Positions 1 to 8,160 of a DNA stretch of 64,000 bases are shown in pieces. The translations under genes and the position numbers were made by a program. Origin of the DNA: Candidatus Kurthia intestinigallinarum (GTDB lineage: Bacteria; Bacillota; Bacilli; Bacillales_A; Planococcaceae); the NCBI RefSeq assembly GCF_003991225.1, contig NZ_JTFC01000031.1, forward strand, positions 124,001 through 188,000, written 5' to 3'. Position 1 is the stretch's first letter. Every line of letters begins with the position of its first letter. The notes beneath the pieces are model-generated. The model was not told the origin of the DNA and did not search any database. It saw only the letters and a list, made by a program, of their open reading frames with translations.

Positions 1-30
1 AAATTGCGCAAAGGAATGCTCTTCGTTCAT
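1..30 (-). CDS. Start of a gene downstream of amaP, cut by the window edge
   Basis: Only ten codons are visible (MNEEHSFAQF). The ATG at 28-30 follows a good ribosome binding site (AAGGAGG, 7 nt upstream) and lies 15 bp after the amaP stop, so it is the next cistron of the same operon. In related Firmicutes amaP is followed by a small DUF2273 membrane protein and then the Asp23/Gls24 alkaline-shock protein. Ten residues are not enough to say which of the two this is. Confidence 0.6.
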   Translation of the reverse strand, partial: MNEEHSFAQF

Positions 31-45
31 GACACGACCTCCTTA

Positions 46-582
46 CTAAATAACTCGTTTATTTAATAGCTTTTGATCTAATACATTCACCTTTACATCT
101 CGTACTGGCAATTCTGAAAAATGTTCCGTTGTATCTTTCACATCTTGACGCATTGTTTTTACAAGCGTTTGGATGCTATTCGTTTGTGCGATAAAAACGT
201 CTAATACAATGTCGATATAAGCTGCTTTTTTCTTTTCGTACAAATAAACAGCAATGCTTGGTTGACGAACATCTTGATATTTTCCAACTGTATGTTGAAT
301 GTTTTTCTCAATAGCTCGCTTATTAAACGACATATTCCCGTCTGCGTATTTTGATGTCAAATTACGTTTTTTATGCGAGGGTGACAAACCTAAAATAATC
401 ATTACAATCGCAACCACAAGTACAACTCCCACTAAACTATATAATGTGAGCTGAAACCAATTATACGAACGTAATTCTTGTTGATACAACATCCAAGAAG
501 GTATATCAACATATAAAAATAGTAAAATGGCTGTTGTAACAAGCAACACAAGTGCAAATAAAAAACTTAAAAGTCGCTTCAT
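46..582 (-). CDS. amaP: Alkaline shock response membrane anchor protein AmaP
   Basis: About 179 residues. Two hydrophobic helices near the N-terminus (roughly residues 4-25 and 44-67) are followed by a soluble basic domain. This is the layout of AmaP, which anchors the Asp23/Gls24 protein to the membrane and is tied to cell-envelope stress in staphylococci. The ATG at 580-582 is chosen because GGAGGG lies 7 nt upstream; a TTG two codons earlier would sit against that site. A ten-codon ORF ends in the start codon (see leader ORF at 579-611). The family assignment is by recognition of the protein, and the stress role is known from relatives rather than shown here. Confidence 0.85.
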   Translation of the reverse strand: MKRLLSFLFALVLLVTTAILLFLYVDIPSWMLYQQELRSYNWFQLTLYSLVGVVLVVAIVMIILGLSPSHKKRNLTSKYADGNMSFNKRAIEKNIQHTVGKYQDVRQPSIAVYLYEKKKAAYIDIVLDVFIAQTNSIQTLVKTMRQDVKDTTEHFSELPVRDVKVNVLDQKLLNKRVI

Positions 583-611
583 ACACAATCCCTCCTAATA
601 ATTGTCAACAT
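579..611 (-). CDS. Ten-codon leader ORF coupled to amaP
   Basis: The minus strand reads ATG at 609-611, ten sense codons (MLTIIRRDCV) and TGA at 579-581, which overlaps the amaP ATG as ATGA. It has its own strong ribosome binding site (AGGAGGG, 9 nt upstream), and its codons 6-7 (AGG AGG) form the ribosome binding site of amaP. Ribosomes translating the leader would cross that site and stop at the amaP start, which suggests translational coupling. No family exists for so short a peptide; the regulatory role is inferred. Confidence 0.45.
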   Translation of the reverse strand: MLTIIRRDCV

Positions 612-634
612 TAAACTTTTCCCTCCTAATGCGT

Positions 635-662
635 GTTATAATCATTTTTTAATAAAAATCAA
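635..662 (-). promoter_or_regulatory. Probable amaP promoter
   Basis: Minus-strand TTGATT (657-662) and TATAAC (635-640) are separated by 16 bp, about 25 bp upstream of the leader ORF. The fit to a housekeeping promoter is fair. No clear sigma-B type site (GTTT-N14-GGGTAT-like) was seen, although the family is sigma-B controlled in staphylococci. Confidence 0.4.
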
Positions 663-684
663 CTATCCTATGCGTAAAATATAA

Positions 685-723
685 AAAAGCTAGTGTTGTG
701 TAAATACACAGCACTAGCTTTTT
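685..723 (-). terminator. Intrinsic terminator after the SMP-30 gene
   Basis: A 17-bp stem (one wobble pair) with an AAAT loop, A-rich on one side and T-rich on the other. It lies 20 bp past the stop of the lactonase-like gene and could also work from the opposite side. Confidence 0.8.
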
Positions 724-741
724 ACTAAAAAATACTCGATT

Positions 742-1617
742 TTATTTTCTTTGAAACAAATAAATTGGAGCAGAAGTTACGTCTATATCTGCTACAAATA
801 GGCTTCCTGCATTTGGCTGTTCTGTACGTTGTTGCTCACTTAACCCTTCAGAAGCTGTTGTAATATACAATCGAGTACTTCCTGGTTCAAAGGCACAGCT
901 CGTAACATTTGCAGCTGGCACATCAATTGCATCGATAATTTGTTGTGTTTCAGGATCAATACAAACGACACGCGAACCGCCCCATAAAGCTACCCACAAT
1001 TGATTGGTTGCATCAATCGTCATACCGTCTGGACTCCCGATTTCATTACTAAAATCATAAATAACACGACCATTTGAAAGTGTTGTTGTTTGTTCATCAA
1101 ATGGATACGCCATAATTTTTTGCGTCGGTGTATCGATTGCATACATCGTATCCCCCGTATTATTCCAAGCAAGTCCATTTGAAATCGTCAAGCCCGTTAG
1201 CGCAACATTTATATCGCCGCTCTTATCAACAACATATAATTTTGCATTAGGTGTCTCCTCATCTTCATTCATTGTTCCAATCCATAGTCGCCCATAAGGA
1301 TCAATACCACCATCATTAAAACGCATCGTTTCACTTAAATCCTCAAACTGAACAAACATTTCTTTTTCACCTGTTTTTGTATCAACAAACCAAATCGTAT
1401 CTCGGGTTGTAACAAGTAGTGACGATGTATCCGTATTCGCGACAAAGGTCACATCCTCTTTAAATGGCAATTTCGAACTTTCCTGTGTTGCAGGTGTATA
1501 ACGGTACAAATAATTATTTTTAATATCAACAAAACGTAAACACATCTCTGACGCATCCCAAACAGGGCCTTCTAATAATCGTCCTTTATATGGTTCAACA
1601 AGTCGTGCATTCATCAT
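742..1617 (-). CDS. SMP-30/gluconolactonase-like protein
   Basis: 291 residues from the ATG at 1615-1617, which has GGAGGG 7 nt upstream; a start six codons earlier would overlap that site. The sequence has the six-bladed beta-propeller pattern of the SMP-30/gluconolactonase/LRE family. The usual metal-site residues are recognisable: Glu in EGPVWD near the N-terminus, Asn in ISNGLAWN, and Asp in GSPDGMTID, with the family motif RFNDGGIDPYGRLW between them. Members hydrolyse sugar lactones or other esters with a divalent metal. No signal peptide is seen, so the protein is probably cytosolic. The substrate cannot be told from sequence. It is a single-gene unit closed by its own terminator. Confidence 0.85.
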   Translation of the reverse strand: MMNARLVEPYKGRLLEGPVWDASEMCLRFVDIKNNYLYRYTPATQESSKLPFKEDVTFVANTDTSSLLVTTRDTIWFVDTKTGEKEMFVQFEDLSETMRFNDGGIDPYGRLWIGTMNEDEETPNAKLYVVDKSGDINVALTGLTISNGLAWNNTGDTMYAIDTPTQKIMAYPFDEQTTTLSNGRVIYDFSNEIGSPDGMTIDATNQLWVALWGGSRVVCIDPETQQIIDAIDVPAANVTSCAFEPGSTRLYITTASEGLSEQQRTEQPNAGSLFVADIDVTSAPIYLFQRK

Positions 1618-1680
1618 ATACAGTCCCTCCAACATCCATTTTTTGTTATTATAGCGGATTTCATACAGTAAAAGAAATTG

Positions 1681-3072
1681 TTATGTGCCACAATATGTTA
1701 CATATGGGTTTTGCATAGTAGGAGGTGTACGGAAATGTTGATGCGTTTCTTTGACTTCATAGGGATTTTGCAATGCCTCAACTAGCATTTCAACGGCATC
1801 CATATTGCCAGCTTCAGCGTCTTGAATGGCCGCTTCCACATAATAATTACGTGCAATAATCGCTGGATTAACACGTCGCATGCATTGCTGCGCCGCTTCT
1901 ACTGTTGTTCCTTCTATTTCTAATCGTTTCTCCCATTGCTTTTGCCACTCTGCTAATCCTGTAATGGCTTTTCCTTCCGATAAAGCGCGGAATGTCTCTG
2001 TAAAATCCGCTTGGTTCGCTTCCATCCAACTTAATAATTGTTCTGCTAAATTACGATCTTCCATGCGAGCAGTAGCCAAGCCCAACTTGTCACGCATACC
2101 TGCTAGCCAGGCATCTCCAAATACTTGTGGGTACGTCATTAATACTTCTTCTAACGCTGCAATTGCTACCTCTTCATTGTCATCAATCAACGGTAATAAC
2201 GTCTCAGCAAAACGTGTTAAATTCCATCCACCAATTGCCGGTTGCTGACTGTAACGATAACGCCCCTGTTGATCAATTGAACTGAAAAATTGATCCGCAT
2301 GAAACACATCTAAAAATGCACATGGTCCATAATCAATTGTCTCACCACTAATCGTCATATTATCTGTATTCATAACGCCATGTACAAATCCGACAAGTTG
2401 CCACTGCGCAATTAATTGTGCTTGTCGACGCATCACTGCACGAAAGAACCCAATATAGTCTCCTTTTTCAAGAGAAGCATAATGACGTGCCATCGCATAA
2501 TCTGCTAACTCACGTACAGCATGCTCATCAACCATATGACGTGCATATTGAAAAGTCCCAACACGTAAATGGCTCGCAGCGATACGCGTTAACACCGCAC
2601 CTTGCTGTACTTCTTCACGATAAACCGGTAACCCCGTCGTCGTCACAGCTAAACTACGCGTTGTAGGAATGCGCAATCCATTCATGGCTTCTGAAATAAT
2701 ATATTCTCGTACCATAGGACCAATACCGGCACGGCCATCACCGCCACGAGAATAGGGCGTACGACCGCTTCCTTTTAATTGCACATCAACACGTTTATTT
2801 TGATGAACATGCTCCCCTATTAACATAGCACGCCCATCACCAAGCATTGTAAAATTACCAAACTGATGCCCTGCATATGCTTGAGTAATATAATCACGTG
2901 GCTGTGCACCTGCAAATAGCGCTGTATTTGCATATTCATCTTCTACATCCAATTCCTCTGCTAAGCGTTTATTCCATAATATAATCTGTGACTCTTTTAC
3001 TCGATTTTCACTTACCTCACGAAAAAAAGTCGGCGGTAATGCCGTATACGTTGTTTCAAAGTTGAATGACAT
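1681..3072 (-). CDS. selO: Protein adenylyltransferase SelO (YdiU/UPF0061 family)
   Basis: 463 residues, close to the 478 of the E. coli homologue YdiU. The enzyme transfers AMP from ATP to Ser/Thr/Tyr of target proteins using a kinase fold with inverted nucleotide, a role established for SelO in redox homeostasis. Visible signature stretches are GNFTMLGDGRA, QLKGSGRTPYSRGGDGRA and the metal-binding/active-site region HGVMNTDNM...DYGPCAFLD. The protein ends in TYCGT. The cysteine is third from the end, where animal SelO carries selenocysteine, so this looks like the Cys form of the C-terminal redox residue. Start: ATG with AAAGGA 8 nt upstream. Confidence 0.93.
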   Translation of the reverse strand: MSFNFETTYTALPPTFFREVSENRVKESQIILWNKRLAEELDVEDEYANTALFAGAQPRDYITQAYAGHQFGNFTMLGDGRAMLIGEHVHQNKRVDVQLKGSGRTPYSRGGDGRAGIGPMVREYIISEAMNGLRIPTTRSLAVTTTGLPVYREEVQQGAVLTRIAASHLRVGTFQYARHMVDEHAVRELADYAMARHYASLEKGDYIGFFRAVMRRQAQLIAQWQLVGFVHGVMNTDNMTISGETIDYGPCAFLDVFHADQFFSSIDQQGRYRYSQQPAIGGWNLTRFAETLLPLIDDNEEVAIAALEEVLMTYPQVFGDAWLAGMRDKLGLATARMEDRNLAEQLLSWMEANQADFTETFRALSEGKAITGLAEWQKQWEKRLEIEGTTVEAAQQCMRRVNPAIIARNYYVEAAIQDAEAGNMDAVEMLVEALQNPYEVKETHQHFRTPPTMQNPYVTYCGT

Positions 3073-3284
3073 CTCATCATTCCTTTCTACCTGATTACTC
3101 CTACCATAGCATAAAAAAGCAATATAACCTCTTAGAAGGCATTACAAAGATATTCACTATCCATTGAATTGATTGAATACACGCTACATTTGAATGTTAA
3201 ATTATATTTATTGATAAAAATCCAATAAAGCATCAAATTTCTAGTTAGTATATAATTAAATAAATAATAAAAAGAGGTGATGAA

Positions 3285-4424
3285 ATGTTCTATTTTTTCA
3301 TTGGTATTGTCATTTTTATTATGCTACTTAGTATAATCGTCCATTCATCAAAAACGGCATCACAAAAACGGAAAAATGAGCGTTTTGAAAAAATTATCAC
3401 AACGACACACTATACATCTGACCTCGATTTACTTACACATGCTACGGCTCAAAATACATTTTTCATCGAAAGAATGATGCAAGTCCAACACGCTTACGCT
3501 CAACAACTTCATCAGCCCTCCAAAGCTCGATTTATGAGCGAAGACAGCGCGCGTTTACCTAGCCAGAAACTTCTTAAATCAAATGATAAAAATCAAGAAT
3601 TCTCACTATTAGAAGCTGAATTTCAGCGTTTCCTCTTTTTAAGTACTTTATTTAAAAATGTGCCTATGTTCAGTCAACACGTAGACGAACTATGGCATAC
3701 AACAATTATGTTCACCAATCAATACCAAACATTTAGCGAAACATTATTAGGACCACATCAATTAATTCATCACGCACCTAATATAGAGCCAACAAGTAAT
3801 CCAAAAGAGCGCGCTTTTTTTGACCTCATTTACAGTTCTTTTTTTGCCATTAATGATTACAGTCATCTAACATGGGGCAGTTTCTTCAGCTATACAATCG
3901 ACAAACAAGTATTAATCGACTTTGGACAGCAGCGCGCATTTTCTACTGAAGAATTACTTCGTCTACAACAACAGTATTTACGTGATGAATTATCATTAGA
4001 ACAAGTACGTTATGTAGCAGAACGTTTACAACAAATTATTTATCCTGCTTGGAATGAAGCTTCTTCTGACATAAAAAATCACCAAAAAATCGTTGATACA
4101 GCTTTTTCATATAATCCTCTAACTGCCAAAAATAGTAATAGTTACAATATGAATGGTGTGTTATTTTTCGTATTACTCGCATCATTGCTAACAGAAGAAG
4201 AGCTTGTGCAAACTGCCTTGCAATCACTTGGCTTAATGAAAGTAACTGCAACAGCTAGCGGAACCGATAGTTCTTATATTGCACCTACTGATTATTACGA
4301 TAATGATACTAATCACCATGATACAATTCACCATTCAAATCACGACAGTAATCATCATTCATGTGGTTCTAGTTGTGGTAGTGACGGTGGCTCTAGCTGT
4401 GGGTCGGGCTGTAGCTCTTCATAA
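3285..4424 (+). CDS. Membrane-anchored GRDP-like protein with His- and Cys-rich tail
   Basis: 379 residues. A single N-terminal membrane helix (about residues 3-22) is followed by a basic stretch, so most of the protein probably faces the cytoplasm. Residues 132-137 (VDELWH) and 162-165 (HHAP) match the core motif of the glycine-rich domain-containing-protein-like (GRDP, DUF1399) family, whose His residues are invariant. Near residues 286-300 is a second hydrophobic patch. The last 35 residues form a low-complexity tail: seven His in short HH pairs, then four Cys in Gly/Ser (CGSSCGSDGG-like), suggesting metal or thiol binding. The start has AGAGGTGATGAA upstream. It is a monocistronic unit ending in a strong terminator. 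Its function is not known. Confidence 0.7.
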   Translation: MFYFFIGIVIFIMLLSIIVHSSKTASQKRKNERFEKIITTTHYTSDLDLLTHATAQNTFFIERMMQVQHAYAQQLHQPSKARFMSEDSARLPSQKLLKSNDKNQEFSLLEAEFQRFLFLSTLFKNVPMFSQHVDELWHTTIMFTNQYQTFSETLLGPHQLIHHAPNIEPTSNPKERAFFDLIYSSFFAINDYSHLTWGSFFSYTIDKQVLIDFGQQRAFSTEELLRLQQQYLRDELSLEQVRYVAERLQQIIYPAWNEASSDIKNHQKIVDTAFSYNPLTAKNSNSYNMNGVLFFVLLASLLTEEELVQTALQSLGLMKVTATASGTDSSYIAPTDYYDNDTNHHDTIHHSNHDSNHHSCGSSCGSDGGSSCGSGCSSS

Positions 4425-4432
4425 TGTTTACG

Positions 4433-4476
4433 AAAAAACGCTTCCAAATAAAACATCTTATTTGGAGGCGTTTTTC
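4433..4476. terminator. Bidirectional terminator between the GRDP-like gene and the converging gene
   Basis: A near-perfect stem built on AACGCTTCCAAATAA and its complement, with A-run and T-run on opposite sides. It lies between two genes that converge (ends at 4424 and 4502). Confidence 0.85.
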
Positions 4477-4501
4477 TATACTATTCTAGTATTAATAAAT
4501 A

Positions 4502-5047
4502 TTAAAATATCCATAACCTCTTTTTCTTTGCATGAAGCCGATATACACGCTTGTATGTACGCATAAGCTCATCTTTTCGTTCATCTACTTTATAATAGCT
4601 ACCTTTAAAATCTGCAAGCTTTTTTACGATTGAGTCCATCGCTGGTGCAAGGTCTGGATTACTTATGCAAATTGCTCGCACACCAGCATCCCAATTTGTA
4701 ACATTTCGACCAACCATATTTTCAATTAATGCTAAACGTTGATCTTCTTGAAGATCAGAAGGTAATTGCTCCATTACTGCAACAAGTCGCTCCGCATTTT
4801 CTCTTTGTGGTGCTGTACTTTCTAACATTTTCCGAATAATATCTCGATGATTTTTCCAAATAAGCAAGTCATCATCAAAAAAATGATTAAATCGTTCTTC
4901 AATTAATTGTTGTCGCCATTCTTCAATAATTGTTGAACTAATTGCGAGACGTTGAAAAGCTGCGTAATCAAGAACTGCTTCTCGTCCCATTACTAATTCA
5001 TCGCCACCATAAGCCATATAAAATTTTTTTGCTTCTTCTATTGTCAT
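4502..5047 (-). CDS. Uncharacterised 181-residue protein
   Basis: Not recognised. The protein is soluble, mostly helical and charged, with a Lys/Arg-rich C-terminus (VYRLHAKKKRLW). It has no signal peptide or membrane segment. The start is an ATG with GGAGG 7 nt upstream. Codon use resembles the neighbouring core genes, so it is likely a native gene. It forms a single-gene unit between the bidirectional terminator and a divergent-free upstream spacer. Confidence 0.7.
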   Translation of the reverse strand: MTIEEAKKFYMAYGGDELVMGREAVLDYAAFQRLAISSTIIEEWRQQLIEERFNHFFDDDLLIWKNHRDIIRKMLESTAPQRENAERLVAVMEQLPSDLQEDQRLALIENMVGRNVTNWDAGVRAICISNPDLAPAMDSIVKKLADFKGSYYKVDERKDELMRTYKRVYRLHAKKKRLWIF

Positions 5048-5190
5048 GAAAATACCTCCCCTTACAGTAACTATTTACAACAATTCCCCTTCTAAAACCT
5101 TTCTACTCGTAAATAGTTAACAAGTTAGCGTGACAAACTGAACTTTATACCTAGAAATAGAAAAAAATGCAACGCAAGTCCAAAAAGAGA

Positions 5191-5223
5191 GCGCTAATCA
5201 AGTTGATTAGCGCCTTCTTTTTT
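5191..5223. terminator. Bidirectional terminator after ypjP
   Basis: Palindrome GCGCTAATC-AAGTT-GATTAGCGC followed by a T-run on the plus strand and by T-rich sequence on the minus strand. It lies immediately past the ypjP stop. Confidence 0.8.
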
Positions 5224-5224
5224 A

Positions 5225-5818
5225 TTATGATAACCATTTTGGCGGTGTATTTTTACTCCAATAAATTTCTCCTAACTCATAATGCGATACAAAATTATCC
5301 TCGTATGTATGGTAGTGAAAATTGTAGTAAAACCCTTCAAATGGTCTATTTTCTGTTCTTACATGGAATCGAATCATATCCTCACGTGTCTCACGATTGT
5401 AAATATTGAAAATTTTCTCAGAATAATTACCACTTGGATTTTCAGTAATAGCTAAGTTTGATAGTTCTTGCTCACCAACGCGCGCGACTGTGAAATCAAT
5501 TGCTTCTTGCATTTTCGGAAAAATTAATTCATCAAAATCCTGTTGAATTTTAGGACCAACCTTTGCACCAAATTTTGTATAGGCTTGCTCTTTTGCCTCT
5601 TTCATAAAATCAATTGGTTCATATATTTGTTCCACTATTGGCTGCTCATCTGCATAAGCAACGAGTGTCGTAGTCGTTTCATTTTGATGTTCTATTAATG
5701 TTTTGTGTTGCGAATTTCCATCAAATACATTTTCCCAGAATGCGTGCGATGGTGTAATTAAGCCCAGTGTAACGACTGCTACAGCCGAGACCATGGCTTT
5801 TTGAAACCATTTTTTCAT
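5225..5818 (-). CDS. ypjP: YpjP-like family protein, probably exported
   Basis: 197 residues. The first 26 residues are a typical signal peptide (basic KKWFQK, hydrophobic core, cleavage near SHA-FW). The mature part carries the YpjP family stretch FGAKVGPKIQQDFDELIFPKM and an aromatic C-terminal block (FYYNFHYHTYED). The molecular role of the family is unknown. Placement next to ypiP and brxA is the same as in Bacillus subtilis, which supports the assignment. Confidence 0.85.
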   Translation of the reverse strand: MKKWFQKAMVSAVAVVTLGLITPSHAFWENVFDGNSQHKTLIEHQNETTTTLVAYADEQPIVEQIYEPIDFMKEAKEQAYTKFGAKVGPKIQQDFDELIFPKMQEAIDFTVARVGEQELSNLAITENPSGNYSEKIFNIYNRETREDMIRFHVRTENRPFEGFYYNFHYHTYEDNFVSHYELGEIYWSKNTPPKWLS

Positions 5819-5892
5819 ACTTAATTCACCTGCTTTGAAAAGAGTCTTAATTATCTTACGTTTTATTCAACTAGAAAGTTTCACATAAAATA

Positions 5893-5928
5893 AAAAAAGT
5901 AATAGCTATTTTGAGCTACTACTTTTTT
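5893..5928 (-). terminator. Terminator after the brxA-ypiP operon
   Basis: Stem of AAAAAGTA(A)TAGCT pairing with AGCTACTACTTTTT around a short loop, 45 bp past the ypiP stop, with a T-run on the minus strand. Confidence 0.65.
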
Positions 5929-5974
5929 ATTCACTAAAAATAATTTTTTAAAACGTTGTTCACTTAAAAATAAA

Positions 5975-6760
5975 TTATTTTTCAAAGATACCATAATGAA
6001 ATTTTGTATTAGGTCTCTTCAACTGCTTAAAATGATATTTTTCAAATAATGGTGAACGAAAATGCGCTTTTAATACAACGCGTTTCTTGGCTACACGTAG
6101 CGCCTCATACATCCATTCATCATCTAATGAAATATGAATACCCGCTTCACGCAGAGGTGTGAAATTTTTTGATTCTTCAATGGTTTTTTCAAACATAGGA
6201 TCTAAATATACGACATCCATTGTGTTAGATGGCAATTGACGTAAATAATCTACAGCTATAGAAGATATGACTTCAATTTGCCGCATGCTTGCTAATTCTA
6301 ATAGCTTTTCCTCTACATAATTATACTCCTGTAACCCTTGTTGCATCATAAATGCAATCACCGGATTTCCTTCACAGCCAATAATACGGCCTTGTTCCCC
6401 CACTTGGATACTCGCCAACATACTATCTGTTGCCATGCCTAATGTACAATCTAATAACGTATCGCCTTTTTCTAACTGTACCGCTTCTAAAAACGTATCT
6501 TTTTCTCCACGCGCGAGACGTTTTGCACGGAATGCAGCCGATGATGGATGAAAGAAAAAAGGCTCTTTTTGACCAAAAGCATAATATTCATAGCGCATTT
6601 TCCCTGCAACTAAAATATTCGCTTGTTCTTGCTCCATTATTTTTTGCATCGAGCGCTTACGACGATCTACAAATGGAATTGCCAATGTAGATGATGCAAA
6701 AAGAGCGCGCTGACGAGAAAGATCGTCAGGGCGCCCGCCAGTTGTTACAACTGTTTTCAC
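5975..6760 (-). CDS. ypiP: Putative SAM-dependent methyltransferase, YpiP family
   Basis: 261 residues. A class I methyltransferase fold is visible: LLDCTLGMATDSMLA as the SAM-binding loop (about residue 100) and VVYLDPMFEK as the catalytic (D/N)PP(F/Y)-like loop, here DPMF. The DPMF loop and the family relate it to RsmJ-type methyltransferases acting on RNA or DNA bases. The substrate is not known. It starts 3 bp after the brxA stop, so the two are co-transcribed, as in Bacillus. Confidence 0.8.
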   Translation of the reverse strand: MKTVVTTGGRPDDLSRQRALFASSTLAIPFVDRRKRSMQKIMEQEQANILVAGKMRYEYYAFGQKEPFFFHPSSAAFRAKRLARGEKDTFLEAVQLEKGDTLLDCTLGMATDSMLASIQVGEQGRIIGCEGNPVIAFMMQQGLQEYNYVEEKLLELASMRQIEVISSIAVDYLRQLPSNTMDVVYLDPMFEKTIEESKNFTPLREAGIHISLDDEWMYEALRVAKKRVVLKAHFRSPLFEKYHFKQLKRPNTKFHYGIFEK

Positions 6761-6763
6761 TAA

Positions 6764-7198
6764 TTATTCAACGATTTTCTCTAATACGTCCATTACATGG
6801 TCACGTACAGATTCCATCATTTGTCCTTCAATTTGTTCGCGTGGGATAAAGTATGCAAGATTCCCATCTTTCCAGAAAGCAATCGATGGTGATGAAGGGG
6901 GTACTTCTTCAAAGAATGAACGCATTTGTGCTGTTGCTTCTTTATCTTGTCCTGCAAAAACTGTCACTAAATGTTGTGGTTTCTTTTCTACAGTTTGTAC
7001 CGCTTCAATAACTGCTGGACGAGCAAGACCTGCTGCACAGCCACATACTGAATTAATCACAATGACAGAAGTCCCTTTTGATTCCTGCATATGTTCTGCT
7101 ACATCGCCTGCATTCATTAATTGTGTAAATCCTGCATTCACTAGTTCTTCGCGCATTGGTTGTACAATACCGCGCATATATTCATCATAAGCATTCAT
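6764..7198 (-). CDS. brxA: Bacilliredoxin BrxA (YphP)
   Basis: 144 residues from the ATG at 7196-7198, chosen because AGAGG lies 8 nt upstream and the product then begins like the Bacillus protein (MNAYDEYMRG). The active-site motif VCGCAAGLARP (CGC) is intact. Bacilliredoxins remove bacillithiol from protein thiols. Bacillithiol synthesis is represented at the far end of the window by bshA. First gene of the brxA-ypiP unit. Confidence 0.93.
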   Translation of the reverse strand: MNAYDEYMRGIVQPMREELVNAGFTQLMNAGDVAEHMQESKGTSVIVINSVCGCAAGLARPAVIEAVQTVEKKPQHLVTVFAGQDKEATAQMRSFFEEVPPSSPSIAFWKDGNLAYFIPREQIEGQMMESVRDHVMDVLEKIVE

Positions 7199-7337
7199 AA
7201 TTCTAGCCTCTTTCATATTGGGTCGTAACCCTTGTATTTATTGACTTTCTACTTTCTCATTGTAGCGTTCATTGCGTGAGATTTCATCCTTTTTTACTCC
7301 GAATGTTAGATTTATGTTAGATAGATGTTAGATCGCT

Positions 7338-7375
7338 ACACTTAGAAACATTGTTAAATCAATGTTTCTAAGTGT
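7338..7375. repeat. Perfect 16-bp inverted repeat
   Basis: Arms 7338-7353 and 7360-7375 are exactly complementary, with a 6-nt loop (TTAAAT). No T-run follows on either strand, so it is not a typical terminator. Three TGTTAGAT repeats lie directly to its left. Confidence 0.7.
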
Positions 7376-7758
7376 CGTTTGAAGTTTCTGTTTAAATATG
7401 TGAGATTTTTTGACTGAATATCGAGTTTTACAGAACAAAACACGTTAGAACTCTATATTTTTATAAGGTAAATGCAATCACGCATGATTTCCCTTATTAA
7501 AAGTATTAGCAGAAAGGCATCGTCCACACAGATATTAAAGAATATTCTGGGAGAAAAGACAACTTATAAAATTTCTATAATCATTAACATAACTGCATTT
7601 ATTTGAATTAACCTATAAAAAGACATTCATACATTTATCTATATATGTAAAAATAGAATAATGTTTTTATATCTTTACAATCAATTAAACAACATAAACT
7701 GCTGCCATTGAGTAGTCTTTTTATTTCTACTTAAAAACCTTAAATATTTATAATGGTA

Positions 7759-7824
7759 AATTTGATATTTTCCTATTTCAAAATTTATAAAATATCAAAT
7801 TATTCTTTTTTAACACATTATAAT
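7759..7824 (+). promoter_or_regulatory. Probable promoter with operator-like inverted repeat
   Basis: A perfect 13-bp inverted repeat (7759-7771 and 7789-7801, 17-nt gap) ends where a -35 box would lie for TATAAT at 7819-7824. The -35 sequence itself is poor, which fits a promoter that is regulated at the repeat. The site serves the 91-codon gene 27 bp downstream. Confidence 0.4.
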
Positions 7825-7850
7825 ATACTGATATAGAAAGATTAAATTTA

Positions 7851-8126
7851 TTGAAAACATTTAATGAAGTCCATGAGAAACCAACAGTTCCACAGCATTG
7901 GAAAATTGGATGGAGTTTAAAAGCTTTAAAAGTAGCTTACAACAGTTTTCCAAAATCGATTAAAAATAAATTTGGTTCTCAAGCTAAATTTTTAGCAGTG
8001 GTTGAAGCTTTTGAACATTTTACTGGAGATATTCAAGCTAAAATCATTAAAGAATTAACAGCACAAGGATTTAGTAAAACTCAAGCAACTATTGTGGCGA
8101 AAACTATCACATTTTTAGCTTTTTAA
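7851..8126 (+). CDS. Small basic protein of unknown function (TTG start)
   Basis: 91 residues, clearly basic, with aromatic and Pro/Lys-rich N-terminal half (WKIGWSLKALKVAY, FPKSIKNKF) and a hydrophobic C-terminus ending TFLAF. No ATG exists in frame; TTG at 7851 is the likely start, with a weak GAAAG about 10 nt upstream. A TAA at 7821 limits the ORF. It could be a bacteriocin- or toxin-like peptide, because a three-helix membrane protein follows as a possible immunity partner; it could also be the remaining C-terminus of a larger gene. I do not recognise a family. Confidence 0.5.
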   Translation: MKTFNEVHEKPTVPQHWKIGWSLKALKVAYNSFPKSIKNKFGSQAKFLAVVEAFEHFTGDIQAKIIKELTAQGFSKTQATIVAKTITFLAF

Positions 8127-8160
8127 TTAACTGTATACTAAATTATATAGGAGGAATAAA

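Larger units (their letters stand above)
7217..7850. other. Gene-poor AT-rich stretch upstream of brxA
   Basis: About 630 bp with no convincing ORF. It holds three close copies of TGTTAGAT (7304-7333), a perfect 16-bp stem-loop (7338-7375) and a 13-bp inverted repeat next to the promoter of the following cassette (7759-7801). The stretch marks the left side of an accessory island; ilvD, which lies here in Bacillus, is absent. Confidence 0.6.

Noticed and set aside
4279-4566. 95-codon plus-strand ORF rich in Ile/Val
   Set aside because: It is a shifted frame of the His/Cys-rich tail of the GRDP-like gene and runs through its terminator.
7507-7569. Kinase-like stretch KGIVHTDIK on the plus strand
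   Set aside because: It resembles the catalytic loop of Hanks-type kinases for nine residues only, with no other kinase motif around; probably chance in a short open frame.
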